Shown here one piece after another: positions 21,060-31,208 of a DNA stretch of 64,000 nucleotides (positions are counted from its first letter, which is position 1; each line of letters begins with the position of its first letter). The notes beneath the pieces were generated by a model. The model was not told the origin of the DNA. It made no database searches and saw nothing but the letters and a program-made list of their open reading frames with translations. Origin of the DNA: Aphanomyces cochlioides. Its lineage: Eukaryota; Oomycota; Saprolegniomycetes; Saprolegniales; Verrucalvaceae. The stretch lies in NCBI GenBank assembly GCA_019828595.1, contig JAHQRK010000015.1:992001-1056000 (forward strand), given 5' to 3'. The position numbers and the translations under genes were made by a program.

Positions 21060-22253
21060 ATGGTCAAGAAACGTCGAGGTGCGGAGACGATCTCTGTCGT
21101 CCGCCGCGTCTTGTGCTCGTCGGATTTAGTCGCTCTCATCACGCGATTCCAGCACGGAATCGACCATGATATGCGTCCGTTTCTGTCGCTGTACAGACAG
21201 CGGTGGCACTTGACTTCCATGCTAGACTACACCTCACGCTACAGGCACATCCACGCCGTGTACGAAGCGTGGCAAGCCGAACATACTCTCGACGACCTGC
21301 CTCGCCTCCTTGAATGCCTTCCCTTCGTCCGCAACTCGTTGGCGATCTTGGCCATGCGCTGTGAAAGGACAGATCTAGCAACGTTGATTGATCTGAGCCT
21401 CTGTCGCGCCGACGTGATCGAATTCGGCGTGCTCGTCAGCGGCCACCTCGGCAACGTCGCCATGGTTGAGCTCTTCTTTCCATTCTTGCAGACGGCATGG
21501 GACCCTGAAGGCGAAGATTACATTGCCAGAGGAGGCCATATACCCGTCGTGCGCTTTCTGTCGGCCCAGCCGAACGTCGTTATCACCACGAGGTCGATGG
21601 ACGCCGCGGTCCAAGCAAACCACTTTCCGCTTGTCAAGTGGCTCCACCGGAATCGGACGGAAGGATGCACACCCAAGGCGATGAATGCCGCGGCGGCGAA
21701 CGGCCACGTCGAGTTGGTCAAATGGCTCCACAAGAATCGCCGAGAAGGCTGCACGACGGCGGCGATGGATGCTGCGTCGGCCAAAGGCCACTTGGAGATC
21801 GTCCACTTTCTCCATTTCCACCGCCACGAAGGATGCACGACGAGCGCGATGGACAGCGCTGCTCGCAATGGACATTTCGAAGTTGTGAAATTTCTCCATA
21901 ACTATCGATGGGAAGGCTGCACGACGAAAGCGATGGACGAAGCTGCCGCTCGGGGGAATCTTAAGATCGTCGCATGGCTTCATGCGAATCGCCCGGAAGG
22001 CTGCACGACGCGAGCGATGGACAGCGCGGCTCGCTTTGGCCATTTGCATGTTGTCGAGTGGCTCCATGCGAATCGATCGGAAGGCTGCACGAGCAAAGCG
22101 ATGCAAGACGCAAGTCGCTACGGCCACAAGCAAGTCGTCGCGTGGCTCCACCTCAACCGCGAAAAGATATACGTCACACGCGATGCCGCCGTCCGTCGAA
22201 GCCTCGCGACCAGGCGATCCAAGTACATTGACTTTACAGAGGAGGAAGGATAG
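21060..22253 (+). CDS. Ankyrin-type repeat protein with 28-residue repeats
   Basis: 397 residues from the ATG at 21060 (the frame is open further upstream, but only from a GTG). Residues 1-180 are helical and F-box-like in layout without a firm match. From about 187 to 370 there are seven near-identical repeats, with EGCT at residues 201, 229, 257, 285, 313 and 341, an exact 28-residue period. Each unit reads roughly GH-x-x-VVxWLHxNRxEGCTxxAMDxAA. This is the short ankyrin form that is abundant in oomycete and amoebal genomes, where such proteins act as binding scaffolds. The six-fold repeat also creates a long meaningless antisense frame. Confidence 0.8.
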   Translation: MVKKRRGAETISVVRRVLCSSDLVALITRFQHGIDHDMRPFLSLYRQRWHLTSMLDYTSRYRHIHAVYEAWQAEHTLDDLPRLLECLPFVRNSLAILAMRCERTDLATLIDLSLCRADVIEFGVLVSGHLGNVAMVELFFPFLQTAWDPEGEDYIARGGHIPVVRFLSAQPNVVITTRSMDAAVQANHFPLVKWLHRNRTEGCTPKAMNAAAANGHVELVKWLHKNRREGCTTAAMDAASAKGHLEIVHFLHFHRHEGCTTSAMDSAARNGHFEVVKFLHNYRWEGCTTKAMDEAAARGNLKIVAWLHANRPEGCTTRAMDSAARFGHLHVVEWLHANRSEGCTSKAMQDASRYGHKQVVAWLHLNREKIYVTRDAAVRRSLATRRSKYIDFTEEEG

Positions 22254-23565
22254 CTGGCCAAGAAACACAGCTTACGAGCAATAAACGACCGACTGGATTG
22301 CATTGCCAAGACGAAAAGAGCTGGCAGATTAAGGCCAAGAGACTCCTGTCGACGTGGACATCAACACTGAAAGAGAGATGTCGTCCAGTACGAAGTGCTT
22401 GGACTGGTTCGTACTCCAGACAGACTGCAGCTTCTTCTGTGATGCTCTTGGCAGAAGTTGAAAGTGACGAGGCTGCTGTGGAAAAGCTCCCTTTTGCTTG
22501 GGGAATGACCTCTCGCTGGCCATCATGTCGATGAAATGTGCTAGCCACGGTGGATTGGGACGGGACTCGGTTGGCAACACGGAGCGCAATGCCATGGACC
22601 AGTAGATATCCTGAGTCTTGGTCTTGTTGACGTGCGTCATGGAGAAACAAGTCGAGATCGTGGATTTGGACCAATTTTTTAGCTGTAGATGCACATGGCG
22701 GTCGACATGACGGCGCCGTTGTATTCAGGTTTGTAGCCACCAGTCTGCATCAGATTGTATGAAATTCTCCACCATCTATACTCTCAGTGGCATGTTCCTG
22801 CTGCTCTGTCGGTTGTTCCTCGATCAACTCTGTTTCGTTAGCTGCACCGTACACCCGACGGGTCAGACCTTCCGACGACGAGCGCAGAGACAGCTCCCAT
22901 TCATTGAGCACGACGACGCGATTGAGCGCCATGACGTGTTGGTTTGCTTCGCTGTGTGTGAAAGTGGACATTGTCAGCCTGTGTCATTGTTGGTGAATAC
23001 GTGCATCCCACAGCTATAGGATGCCAAGCTGCACCTCTCCTCTCCAAGGTGATCGTTTCGCACTGGATGCTTGCATCGCATCCTCAGTTGACAAGGTTGA
23101 TCGTTCATTGCCTATACCGTCCACCAATGTTGAAAATTTTCATTACCTTTACTTCCATCGTGGCCGGGCAGCATCTCCTTGTTCTCCACTGAGGAAACAA
23201 CGCTCTTTCTCCAGCAGAAAGAGAGCCATGTCAGATGATCTTGTTCATCGTTGCGTTCACGATGGTTTATCGACTACCGGTAGAGCAGGGACAACTCATG
23301 GTTGTATAGGCGTCGATGATATGTCATGAGTGTAATGTGGTGCAATGGCGCACTTGTCCAACAAGGCACCCGATCGTTGGAAACTCGCTGAAAGATCAAC
23401 GACAGTGTGAGCCAGCAGCTAGCAGTGCACTTGACATTCCTCTACTTGGAGGTGGTGGTTGTCCAAGCACCTCTTGAAGAATATCCCAACAACAGTGAGC
23501 CTGATACCTGCCATACTGCAGGGTGAGCATTGACGTCATGGTCATTTTCCAAGTCACTCTACACC
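22254..23565. other. Intergenic region, possible small minus-strand gene remnant
   Basis: About 1.3 kb between the ankyrin gene and the start of the wall-degradation cluster. A 73-codon minus-strand frame at 22750-22971 (start MSTFTHSEANQHVMALN) looks coding-like and could belong to a small spliced gene or a remnant; no family is recognised. Confidence 0.35.
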
Positions 23566-24468
23566 ATGAACATCCTCGTCCTCACTGCTGCGATCCTTGC
23601 CTCGCTCTTGTCCGTCGCGGATGCCCATGGCCGTCTGGGCTCGCCTCAACCAACGTTTATCACGCCACTCGATGACAACACCAAGTACTGCGGGATTATC
23701 AATGGCTACAATGCTCTCCCTGGTGAAAAATATGACGACTCGCCCCAAGCCAACACGGAAGCGTACACCCGCGCGTTCAGAAAGTCTGGCTACCAATCCC
23801 TCAAAGCACTTGTCGATGCCCAAGGCGACACAGGAGGAGAATGCGGTATCACTCGGGCCGATGGCACACCACAACCATTGCCAAGTGACGGCAATGTCCG
23901 ATGGATCCACGGCAACGAAGGTTTTGTGGCTTCCCATGAAGGTCCTTGCGAAATCTGGTGCGACAACACCCGCGTCTACCAAAACGACAACTGCGCACGG
24001 AACAACCCCGGTGGTGTCATGCCGATCGATGTGAGCAAGTGCCAAGGGGCAGGTCGTCTCTTCTTCTTGTGGCTCGCCATGCACGCTCACGAGTGGCAAG
24101 TGTACAAGAACTGTGTGCCATTGCAAGGAGGTGGTGGCAATCGCCCCCCATCTCCCCCTTCCCCCCCGTCGCCAAGCAACCAACCCACGATAGCGCCATC
24201 CCCTCCGTCACCTCCAAACAACGGAGCTGCCCAACCCTGGCAACAATGTGGTGGCGATAGCTACTGGGGCCCTACAGGATGCACTCAAGGTTTCTCATGC
24301 AAGTCGATCAAGCAATGGTACAGCCAATGTGTCGCGGGCGACGGTGGCACGACCGCCGAAACGTGGGGCCAATGCGCTGGGGAAGGCTACAGCGGCCCGA
24401 CCAACTGCAAATCCTCCGACCACTGCGTCTGGATCAACCAATGGTACAGCCAATGCAAACCATACTAA
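23566..24468 (+). CDS. Secreted AA17-type lytic polysaccharide monooxygenase with two CBM1 modules
   Basis: 300 residues. A 20-residue signal peptide ends VADA, exposing His21-Gly as the mature N-terminus, as required for a copper histidine brace. The catalytic domain (21-187) has Cys-rich segments [31 protein letters not shown] and [12 protein letters not shown]; His115, His124, His173 and His175 are candidates for the second copper ligand. A Pro/Ser linker leads to CBM1 modules at about 222-256 (QPWQQCGG...WYSQC) and 265-297 (ETWGQCAG...WYSQC). AA17 enzymes of oomycetes are oxidative polysaccharide-cleaving enzymes described on pectin; the CBM1 tails point to cellulose-rich walls as location. 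The ATG at 23566 is chosen because it starts the signal peptide directly. Family assignment is from motif memory, not a search. Confidence 0.8.
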   Translation: MNILVLTAAILASLLSVADAHGRLGSPQPTFITPLDDNTKYCGIINGYNALPGEKYDDSPQANTEAYTRAFRKSGYQSLKALVDAQGDTGGECGITRADGTPQPLPSDGNVRWIHGNEGFVASHEGPCEIWCDNTRVYQNDNCARNNPGGVMPIDVSKCQGAGRLFFLWLAMHAHEWQVYKNCVPLQGGGGNRPPSPPSPPSPSNQPTIAPSPPSPPNNGAAQPWQQCGGDSYWGPTGCTQGFSCKSIKQWYSQCVAGDGGTTAETWGQCAGEGYSGPTNCKSSDHCVWINQWYSQCKPY

Positions 24469-24846
24469 GCGGCGGCATGCGTCAAACTAAATGATGTTCG
24501 TCGTCGAATAATGTCCTAATCAAGTCCAAGTTCTCTCTGAAGGTGATGCTTCCTTCCATTGATGTTCCTGCAGCGCCATGTAGTATAAAGTCTAGATAAA
24601 TAGCGTGGGGGAAGTTTTTGAGGTCTAATCTGTGTCGTATCAAGGTTCTGGGGCATAACCCCCGACATCCTCCACGGGGGCTAGCTCCTCACGGCAAAGA
24701 AAGGCGGTATCGACGTGGTACAAGGGGGCGGAAGGGAGAAAGCACTCCCTGTCATATCTTGGCAACGTATCCAAGCACTGAAATGACATTGATATTATGC
24801 ATTTAGACGACTGCCGAGGTGACTGTGGTGGTCCCTAGCGATGCGC
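24469..24846. other. Spacer between convergent cluster genes
   Basis: 378 bp between the 3' ends of the oxygenase gene and the broken GH6 gene. A small C/G-rich inverted repeat (CCCCCG ... CGGGGG) lies near 24659-24680. No gene seen. Confidence 0.4.
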
Positions 24847-25802
24847 TTAGACCTTGGCAAAGCCCTTTTGCTTGACATAGTACCCTTGATTCCATAGAGT
24901 CTTGAATCCATCGTGGAAGAAGGCACCAGCGGCAGGTCCGATCATGGCATCGGCGCTTTGACCAGTGCATTGGCCATCGCTTTCCCCAGGGACTTTGATC
25001 CACAAGTAGTAGTCCACCAATGGATTGCCCGTGTTGCTCGTTGGGGGAACGCCAATGCCACCAAAACGAGCGTTGCACCACTCGCTAGACGACGCCCCGT
25101 TGAAATTGCGGGACGTGTCAAAGACACAATGCAATCCACCCGTCGCAGAGGAGTACGTTTGGCACAACGTTGTGAGTACGCTTGTGGCGACGTAGTTGGA
25201 CGTGTTGATGGCAATACCTTGGAGACGACCAGCCTTCTTCAAATCGGTAAGGATGCTGACAGCAGCGCTTTGAGTCGCCCACGAGGCCACATCAACGTAG
25301 ATGTGAGCGTTCGGGTTGGTCGAGAGCAAACCCAAGGCGACCTTGAGGTTGTTTTGGTAGCCGTTCGTGACACCACAACCGCCGGTGGAGGTCAAACCGA
25401 CGGCATCCGGTTCAAGGATATAAATGACTTCCTTGTTACCCACAAGGTTGACAAGAGTTTGGATCCAAGCAGTGTATTGCTGGGTGTTGGTGTTGTCACC
25501 ACCGTTGGAGAAACCAAACCCCCTTCACCGCAATCCTTGTTGGGCAAACCGTACACGACGATTGTGGGGACGGCATTCGAGCATGCCGACAAGGTTTGCG
25601 CCACTTGGTTGGTGCCAAGATCCGTGTACCAAGTGGCAATGGGATTCGCTCTGACGGTTTGAATCGTGCTCTTGAGGTTGGGGTATTGGCTTGCTGCGTT
25701 CACATACGAAGTGGGGACGACAGCGTTGCACAAATTGGCGCTGGACGCGGTGTAAGCTAGGGCAGCGAGCGACAAGGCCGAGGAGACGATCGAGACTTTC
25801 AT
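24847..25802 (-). pseudogene. GH6 cellulase pseudogene, frameshifted and lacking its CBM1
   Basis: Starts at the ATG at 25802 with a signal peptide and GH6 N-terminus, with the NKDCG motif near residue 90. At about 25511-25521 a 5-bp tandem duplication of GGTTT breaks the frame; after it the GH6 sequence continues in another frame through ILEPDAVGL to [14 protein letters not shown] and then stops at 24847. The linker and CBM1 present in the intact copy at 31209-32468 are absent. From about 25600 down to 24890 the DNA is almost identical to that copy, in inverted orientation. The 5' half (TSYVNAASQYPNL) is closer to the GH6 gene at 58518. An intron explanation is unlikely because the intact paralog simply lacks the five bases. 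Confidence 0.85.
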
Positions 25803-26546
25803 CTTGCAAAAGGGAGAATGAGCCCGTGATTGTCAGCAGCCCCATCAAGGGATATCCCAACTTTGAGCGCAGTCGCACCGCCACAACGACGTCGATCGAG
25901 GCCCTGTCAAGCTGAAAAGTGGGATGGAACCCATTCATGAAGTGGGGCTGCTGCGCGTGGACTGTTTGTCTTCCTCATGATTTTGCGTGGTGGCAAACCT
26001 CCAAAAGGCGGCAGAACTTTGTGCAGTTCGTCTTAACCGGACTTTCGAGTAATCGGTCGAGTTTGGAATATTCAGCAGTCGTCTTCAGGCCATGTCACGT
26101 CGTGCACAACGAGCAATGCTGCTGCCTGCCTTTCACCACATGATTCTGATCCTGCCTGGACAGACACGCGTGGTTGAAGGAGACAATTCACGAGCAGCCG
26201 ACGATGGAGCTCTCACCCACGTCAAGTTTGCACTTCAACAATGTCCGACGTCTGGTGAATTCGCTAGTCGTGATCAAGTGAACCCAAGGGAATGGTCTGA
26301 GTTATCCAGCAAAGCACAATGGACGTCGGGTCCACGTAGGAGACGTGCGAAGCATCCAACAGTTTGGTGGCAATGCAAAGTCACAAGGTGCGAATAGTCC
26401 AAGTGTCAACCTTTAGTTGGGTGCAGTCACACTTGTCAAGCACTTCCACTGTCTTTGACTTGACTAAACATGTCCAAGAAGTCCCAAGAAGCAATTCCCC
26501 TCGGAGGAATATCGTGTAGAAAGTCTAGACGTTGGGCGATTCATGG

Positions 26547-26750
26547 CCATGTCGACGAGTCGTAGATTGACATAACGACTGGAGCCTGACAGTGAAGGGT
26601 CCGCGTGAGTGCTATGGTTGACAAAGTGAAGTTTTCTACTGCCTCCATGAGTCAGTTGCGAGCACTTGGAGGACCAACATGCGGTGAAAGCAGTAAGTGT
26701 CGTCTCTACCCAAAAAATACACACGCCCTGCCTTGAAGTCATCGGCGAAC
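26547..26750 (-). repeat. Dispersed degenerate repeat R1, copy A
   Basis: Read on the minus strand, this 204-bp segment aligns by eye with 30426-30588 (+) over its full length, and its second half with 28631-28778 (+), including ACTCACGCGGACCCTTCAC and CAATCTACGACTCGTCGAC. Confidence 0.65.
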
Positions 26751-27062
26751 AGTTAAGGCAGCCAAGTGTTCGCCACCGCTGCCGTACTCGACATAATACT
26801 GGGAGGAATTGTCTTGAATATCCAGGGCAACACAGTTTGCGCGACTGACGATCAGTTATCCCAACTTTGCATGTCATCGCACTACCAAAAAACGTCGTCG
26901 ATCGCAAAGTCGTCTGAATCGGACTGTGGAATTGAATCCACTCATATCTTTGACTGGACACTTGATTGCGTGCTGTCTTTGCAGAGTGGGCTCGTTGGCT
27001 CAACCGAGCGTATGGGGCAGGACACTTAGCTCTTCCAACAGCATTTACTGCGTCTATCAGTT

Positions 27063-27135
27063 TCTGCCTCTGCATGTATTCTTGTACAGCGATTTCATTC
27101 TTGAATGCTATTTCCTCGTCCAGAGCTACCGTCCT
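27063..27135 (+). repeat. Dispersed degenerate repeat R2, copy A
   Basis: Shares the run TGTATTCTTGTACAGCGATT and flanking positions with the reverse complement of 29305-29384. Minus-strand translation (NEIAVQEYMQRQKL) suggests decayed coiled-coil coding sequence. Confidence 0.6.
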
Positions 27136-27969
27136 CCTGTTTCGGACACTACCAGTAAGTTGGTGAAGTCATCAAGCTCTTCGAGGCCTGTCGGGGTGCA
27201 AAATACACAAAGTTGCCTCATTCCTTCGTGTCTTCCATGTCATTGCTCAACATCATGGGAGCGAGTCACTTCGAATACAGCGTAGGGCAAGACGACGCCT
27301 TACAACATCTCACAAGAACGACGTCCTACCACCCGTGAAGAGCAAGCATTTGGGTCCCTCACGTTTTACCAGCTAGCCCTTCTTTTGGACAAGTTCAGCA
27401 ATGAGATAGTGCGCAAAGCATGCTGCATTTTGTCATCGCTTATGGACACTCAGAATTATACGCTCGGGGACAGTCTTGTCTATGTCGTCTCGAATGGTTT
27501 TGCACCCACAGGCTGCCTGGTCAAACTGGTGAGAGGGCGATAATTTTCAATTCCTTTCGACTTTATGGAAGGCACGTGCTCGTCGTGGCAATCGCGAATG
27601 CTTGGTTTCATCATGGACCGATCGACGACGAAATAGAGGCGGGGAGTCGACCTCTCCATGGGTGAAAACGAACTCGATCGAACCTTGGTCGCTGTCAATG
27701 ATTTCAATACAATGAGGTCAATTCGCGACGTCCTTTCAGCCAGAAATTGAGGCGAGTCGTCGCAGACATGATGGATGAGCTCTCTCTCCACGGTTGCAGA
27801 CTCCTAGTTCCTAAATACAAGATATTGGTGGACAAATGCGAATGCCAACCTTCATGGACGACAGTAGAGGACATGATGGGTGAACCCATTACTCACGTGG
27901 ACTTGGACTGCATACAACGCACCAAGCAGTTCATGACCTTTTCTCCTTGTCCATTCTTCATTTTGCACC

Positions 27970-28952
27970 ATGAAGCTCGCAATTGTCTCTGCTGTGCTTG
28001 CAATCGCCGCCTCTGTCAACCAAGTCTTTGCTGCCAATCTGTGCAATGCCGTCCAACCCACGTCGTACGTGAACGCGGCCAACCAGTACCCTCAACTTCG
28101 CACGGCTCTCAATGCATTGAAGGCAAACCCTGTCGCGACTTGGTACACTGACCTCGGCACGAACCAAGTGGCGCAAACCTTGGCGGCATGCAAGAACGCT
28201 GTCCCTACGATTGTCGTGTATGGTTTGCCCAACAAGGATTGTGGTGCTGGTGGTTTCTTCAACGGTGGCAACAACAAGAACACGCAGCAATACACCGCGT
28301 GGATCCAATCTCTCGTCAATCAAGTCGGCAAGCAAGAAGTCATCTATGTGCTTGAGCCTGATGCCGTCGGTTTGACCTCCACCGGTGGTTGCGGTGTCAC
28401 GAACGGCTACCAAAACAACCTCAAGATCGCCTTGGGTTTGCTCTCCACCAACCCGAACGCTCACATCTACGTCGATGTTGCCGCTTGGGCCAGTCAAAGT
28501 CAAGCCATCAACATCCTCAACGACTTGAAGAAGGCTGGGCTTTGCCAAGATCTAAGGAGCAACTCCTTCATCGTGGTGACGCCAACAACTACAACAACAG
28601 CATCGTTTGTACCTAATCTCAATGTCATTTCACTGCTTTCATCGCCGCATCGTGGCCCTCCAAGTGCTCGCACCTGGCTCACGGACGGTGGCGTGGATTT
28701 CGCATCACGCACCATAGCACTCACGCGGACCCTTCACTGTCAGGCTCCAGTCGTTATGTCAATCTACGACTCGTCGACTACGGGCAATCCATTGGTGGAC
28801 TACTACCTGTGGATCAAAGTCCCTGGTGAGTGCGATGGCCAATGCACTGGTCAAAGCGCCGATGCCATGATCGGACCTGCCGCGGGTGCCTTCTTCTAGG
28901 ATGGATTCAAGACTCCATGAATAATGCATGGTACAGCCAATGTGTTTCAACC
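27970..28952 (+). pseudogene. Chimeric GH6 cellulase pseudogene
   Basis: The first 190 codons from the ATG at 27970 form a good GH6 start: signal peptide, NKDCG (Asp90), LEPDAVGL (Asp131) and HIYVDVAAWASQ. After DLKKAG (about 28538) the expected sequence is replaced by about 240 bp of unrelated DNA, of which 28631-28778 is dispersed repeat R1. GH6 sequence resumes at [19 protein letters not shown]-to-TAG change ends the frame at 28897-28899, and a deletion of roughly 330 bp joins the barrel directly to the last CBM1 residues (NNAWYSQC, about 28920-28945, in another frame). The region after it (28950-29140) matches the 3' flank of the GH6 gene at 31209-32468. Loss of barrel strands makes a working enzyme very unlikely. 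Confidence 0.85.
28631..28778 (+). repeat. Dispersed degenerate repeat R1, copy B (inside GH6 pseudogene)
   Basis: Matches the minus-strand copy at 26547-26750, nearly exactly over the last 70 bp, and more weakly 30426-30588. It fills the gap where GH6 barrel sequence should be. Confidence 0.7.
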
Positions 28953-29304
28953 TAGACAAACGGCCATTTTGTGACGTTTCCGTTTGCTGGAAGCAACGCG
29001 GCATCCTTCGGTCTTCCTTGCAATGTGTAGTGTTTACTTGGTGGTCCAGTAACTTCATGATTTGTGTTGCGTCCACTCTGTGTCGTTCGTCGCCTCTATT
29101 GCTTTAGTTGCCGATCCACGCGGTGAATTGCTGCGCGCTCTCGTTGTTGCTGAATCGACCATTATCACCAAACAAGGTACGCCGTTGAGTTAGATGACTG
29201 CACCCTGCACGAACAACGAAGAATGAGGATCAGAGAGGCCACATGCGAAGACAGATTCTCGAGAATTGTTTGCTCTGAAACGCAGTCTTGTCCATAGAGA
29301 CTAC

Positions 29305-29384
29305 CAGGTACGGCAGCTCTGGAAGGAAGAGTAAATAGCATATAAACAATGAAATCGCTGTACAAGAATACATGTAGAGGCAGC
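29305..29384 (-). repeat. Dispersed degenerate repeat R2, copy B
   Basis: Inverted relative to 27063-27135; shares the 20-base run around GTATTCTTGTACAGCG plus the flanking CCAGAGCT block. Confidence 0.6.
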
Positions 29385-29387
29385 AAC

Positions 29388-29423
29388 ATCGCAACCTATG
29401 TACCCGAGTACATAGGTTGCGAT
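29388..29423. repeat. Perfect 16-bp inverted repeat with 4-base loop
   Basis: Arm ATCGCAACCTATGTAC at 29388-29403, loop CCGA, and its exact reverse complement at 29408-29423. It directly abuts repeat R2 copy B. Could form a hairpin or cruciform. Confidence 0.85.
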
Positions 29424-30425
29424 CGACGACATTTATGGCGCTGCAATGACTGACAAAGTCGTTCTTGGTCAACGGCTAGCCATCAACAGAGCAATCTTGT
29501 GACAAACTGATCGTAAGTCGCGCAAACCCTGTCAGCCTGCAGCAAGGAAACGATAAGTGTTGCAAGGCGGATGCTCTCTCTGGTGATGGACGTTTCAATC
29601 ACCTGTAAGATTGCAGCGATGGTTTCCATTGCCAACTCTGTGTTCGTTTGGCCAACTTGATCCTGCTACCACCAAGCTCCCACAGTGTGTTTGCCAGCGA
29701 GATGCAATAAGTCGAGTGCCTCGAGGTATGTCAATTGCGGAAATGACCTCTCTCTGGTCTGTTCGACTCCTCCTTGGCCGTGTCTGTGCAATTTGCATTG
29801 CGAGACACATCACAGACGCATCGAACAACTGAGTGCCAATTCTTGGTGGAGGCTTCGCCCGTCCATTCCTCTAGTCGTCTCCTTTCCCAAGTCGGCGTAC
29901 GCCTCGTCCCTCTGCTTCTCCAAGCAAAAGCCAAAGTCCCTCGCCCGACGACAACTTCCTCGCCAACCAGCGTCTTTCATCGAAACTAATCTTGTCTTCC
30001 CCACCATCCAACGGTACAAACTGACAGCACAACATCGCACAAGTAGGCTTGCTTGACTGAGGCGACGAGTGCAAACAGTGAGGACAATGAACAAGAAGCG
30101 TGTATGCTTGTTGTTGTACACATTTTCCAAAGGCACTCGCTCCTGCGTGCTTGGCATCCTGCTTGCAGCATGATAGGCGTCATGAATGGAGAGTACAACG
30201 CAATTGAATCGCACTGGACGAACTTGCCGAGTGGGAACGATGCCCCTGCCCTGGCTTTGTACCATCTCTCATCAACTAACAACTTTGGTGTCTGTTATGA
30301 TTTTAACATCGCAATCGCTGAAGTCTCTCATGGCAAAGTGTACTTTCCCTCTCGATGCTTCTTTTGCATGTTACTTAGTTCAATCTGCATCAGGCAACAG
30401 TAGCACAGACTTGGGGCATGGACCT

Positions 30426-30588
30426 GTTCGTCGATGACTTAAGGCACGGCGTCTGTATTTCTTGGGTGGGGACGACGTTTCTTGCTTTCACCGCTGCATC
30501 TTGGTCCTCCTAGTGCTCACAACTGCTTCGTGCCACTGACAGTTTCAAGTCGTCAAGTGGTCGTGGAAATCTACGACGCGTGACATGG
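30426..30588 (+). repeat. Dispersed degenerate repeat R1, copy C
   Basis: Aligns with the reverse complement of 26547-26750 from GTTCG...GATGACTT to GACATGG with scattered substitutions and small gaps. Confidence 0.6.
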
Positions 30589-31208
30589 TCAGGATGTCTT
30601 GACTTTCGGCTTGACACTCGTGCCAGAGGAGATAATTGACCAAACTCATTAACAGTTCAACATATTGACATCTGTGGCCTTGGATTGCCAATCAACTCTT
30701 GGATTCAGCGGACGTCTCGAACGTGAACATTGTGGTTCGTGGACTTCGCCACTTGATCAAGTCGGATTCCCCCATAATGTCGTTGATATGCAAACCCACT
30801 TCCTCTCGTTGAAACATTCAAGCTCAGTCTTCGACCACACGCTGCTTATCGTAAGATGCTGTCCATCGAACGGCTGCATCCAAACAGGACAGTACCAGCA
30901 TCGTGTGGCCGAATGTTGGCAGCCTTGCACCATGTTGACGACGTGATACGTGCTGAAGAATTGCAATCTCTGGGCATCTCGAAAGCTCAACTACGAGGAA
31001 CTGCTTAAAGTTTCACCGCCTTTTACCGGTGGGCCACCTACCCAAAGCATGACGAAGACAAGACACTTCAATAACAAGAATGGGTTCCATCCCACTTTTA
31101 AACTGAACAAGGTTGCGATCGACGGCGTTTCGCCGGTGCGACAACGCTCCAGGTGTGGCATATTCCTTGTTGGGCGGACGATTAACGGCTCATTTTTCCT
31201 TTTGCAAG

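Larger units (their letters stand above)
25803..27969. other. Intergenic region with duplicated promoter and degenerate repeats
   Basis: The first 150 bp (25803-25950) are an inverted, diverged copy of the region upstream of the intact GH6 gene (31070-31208). Degenerate repeat family copies lie at 26547-26750 and 27063-27135. Minus-strand reading of the first gives a coding-like run (FADDFKAGRVYFLGRDD), so a decayed gene is possible; I cannot name it. Confidence 0.45.
28953..31208. other. Intergenic region with repeat remnants between two GH6 loci
   Basis: About 2.25 kb. It contains a 3'-flank duplication (to about 29140), repeat R2 copy B, a perfect hairpin at 29388-29423, repeat R1 copy C, and the promoter-like region 31070-31208 shared with the inverted GH6 pseudogene. 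A 116-codon plus-strand frame at 30053-30403 has no recognised features. Confidence 0.45.

Noticed and set aside
21375..22268. 297-codon minus-strand frame opposite the ankyrin-type gene
   Set aside because: It mirrors the 84-bp repeat of the real gene, has no motifs of its own, and is open only because the sense repeats avoid the complementary stop codons.
23554..24183. 209-codon minus-strand frame opposite an oxygenase gene; similar at 36605-36991, 38114-38500, 42220-42708 and 61141-61668
   Set aside because: Shadow of the oxygenase codons; it lacks motifs and follows the paralogs only because the sense strand is conserved.
25500..25530. Explaining the GH6 frameshift at the GGTTT duplication as an intron
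   Set aside because: Only five bases differ from the intact paralog, far too short for an intron, and none of the other GH6 genes has an intron there.
24913..25662. Long plus-strand frame opposite the GH6 pseudogene; equivalents at 31422-32048, 27958-28548 and 58464-59012 opposite other GH6 genes
   Set aside because: All are antisense shadows of conserved GH6 coding sequence, at the same relative position in every paralog.
26464..27075. 203-codon minus-strand frame in repeat R1/R2 sequence as an intact gene
   Set aside because: The coding-like pieces lie in different frames and resemble decayed copies elsewhere, so it is treated as repeat debris.
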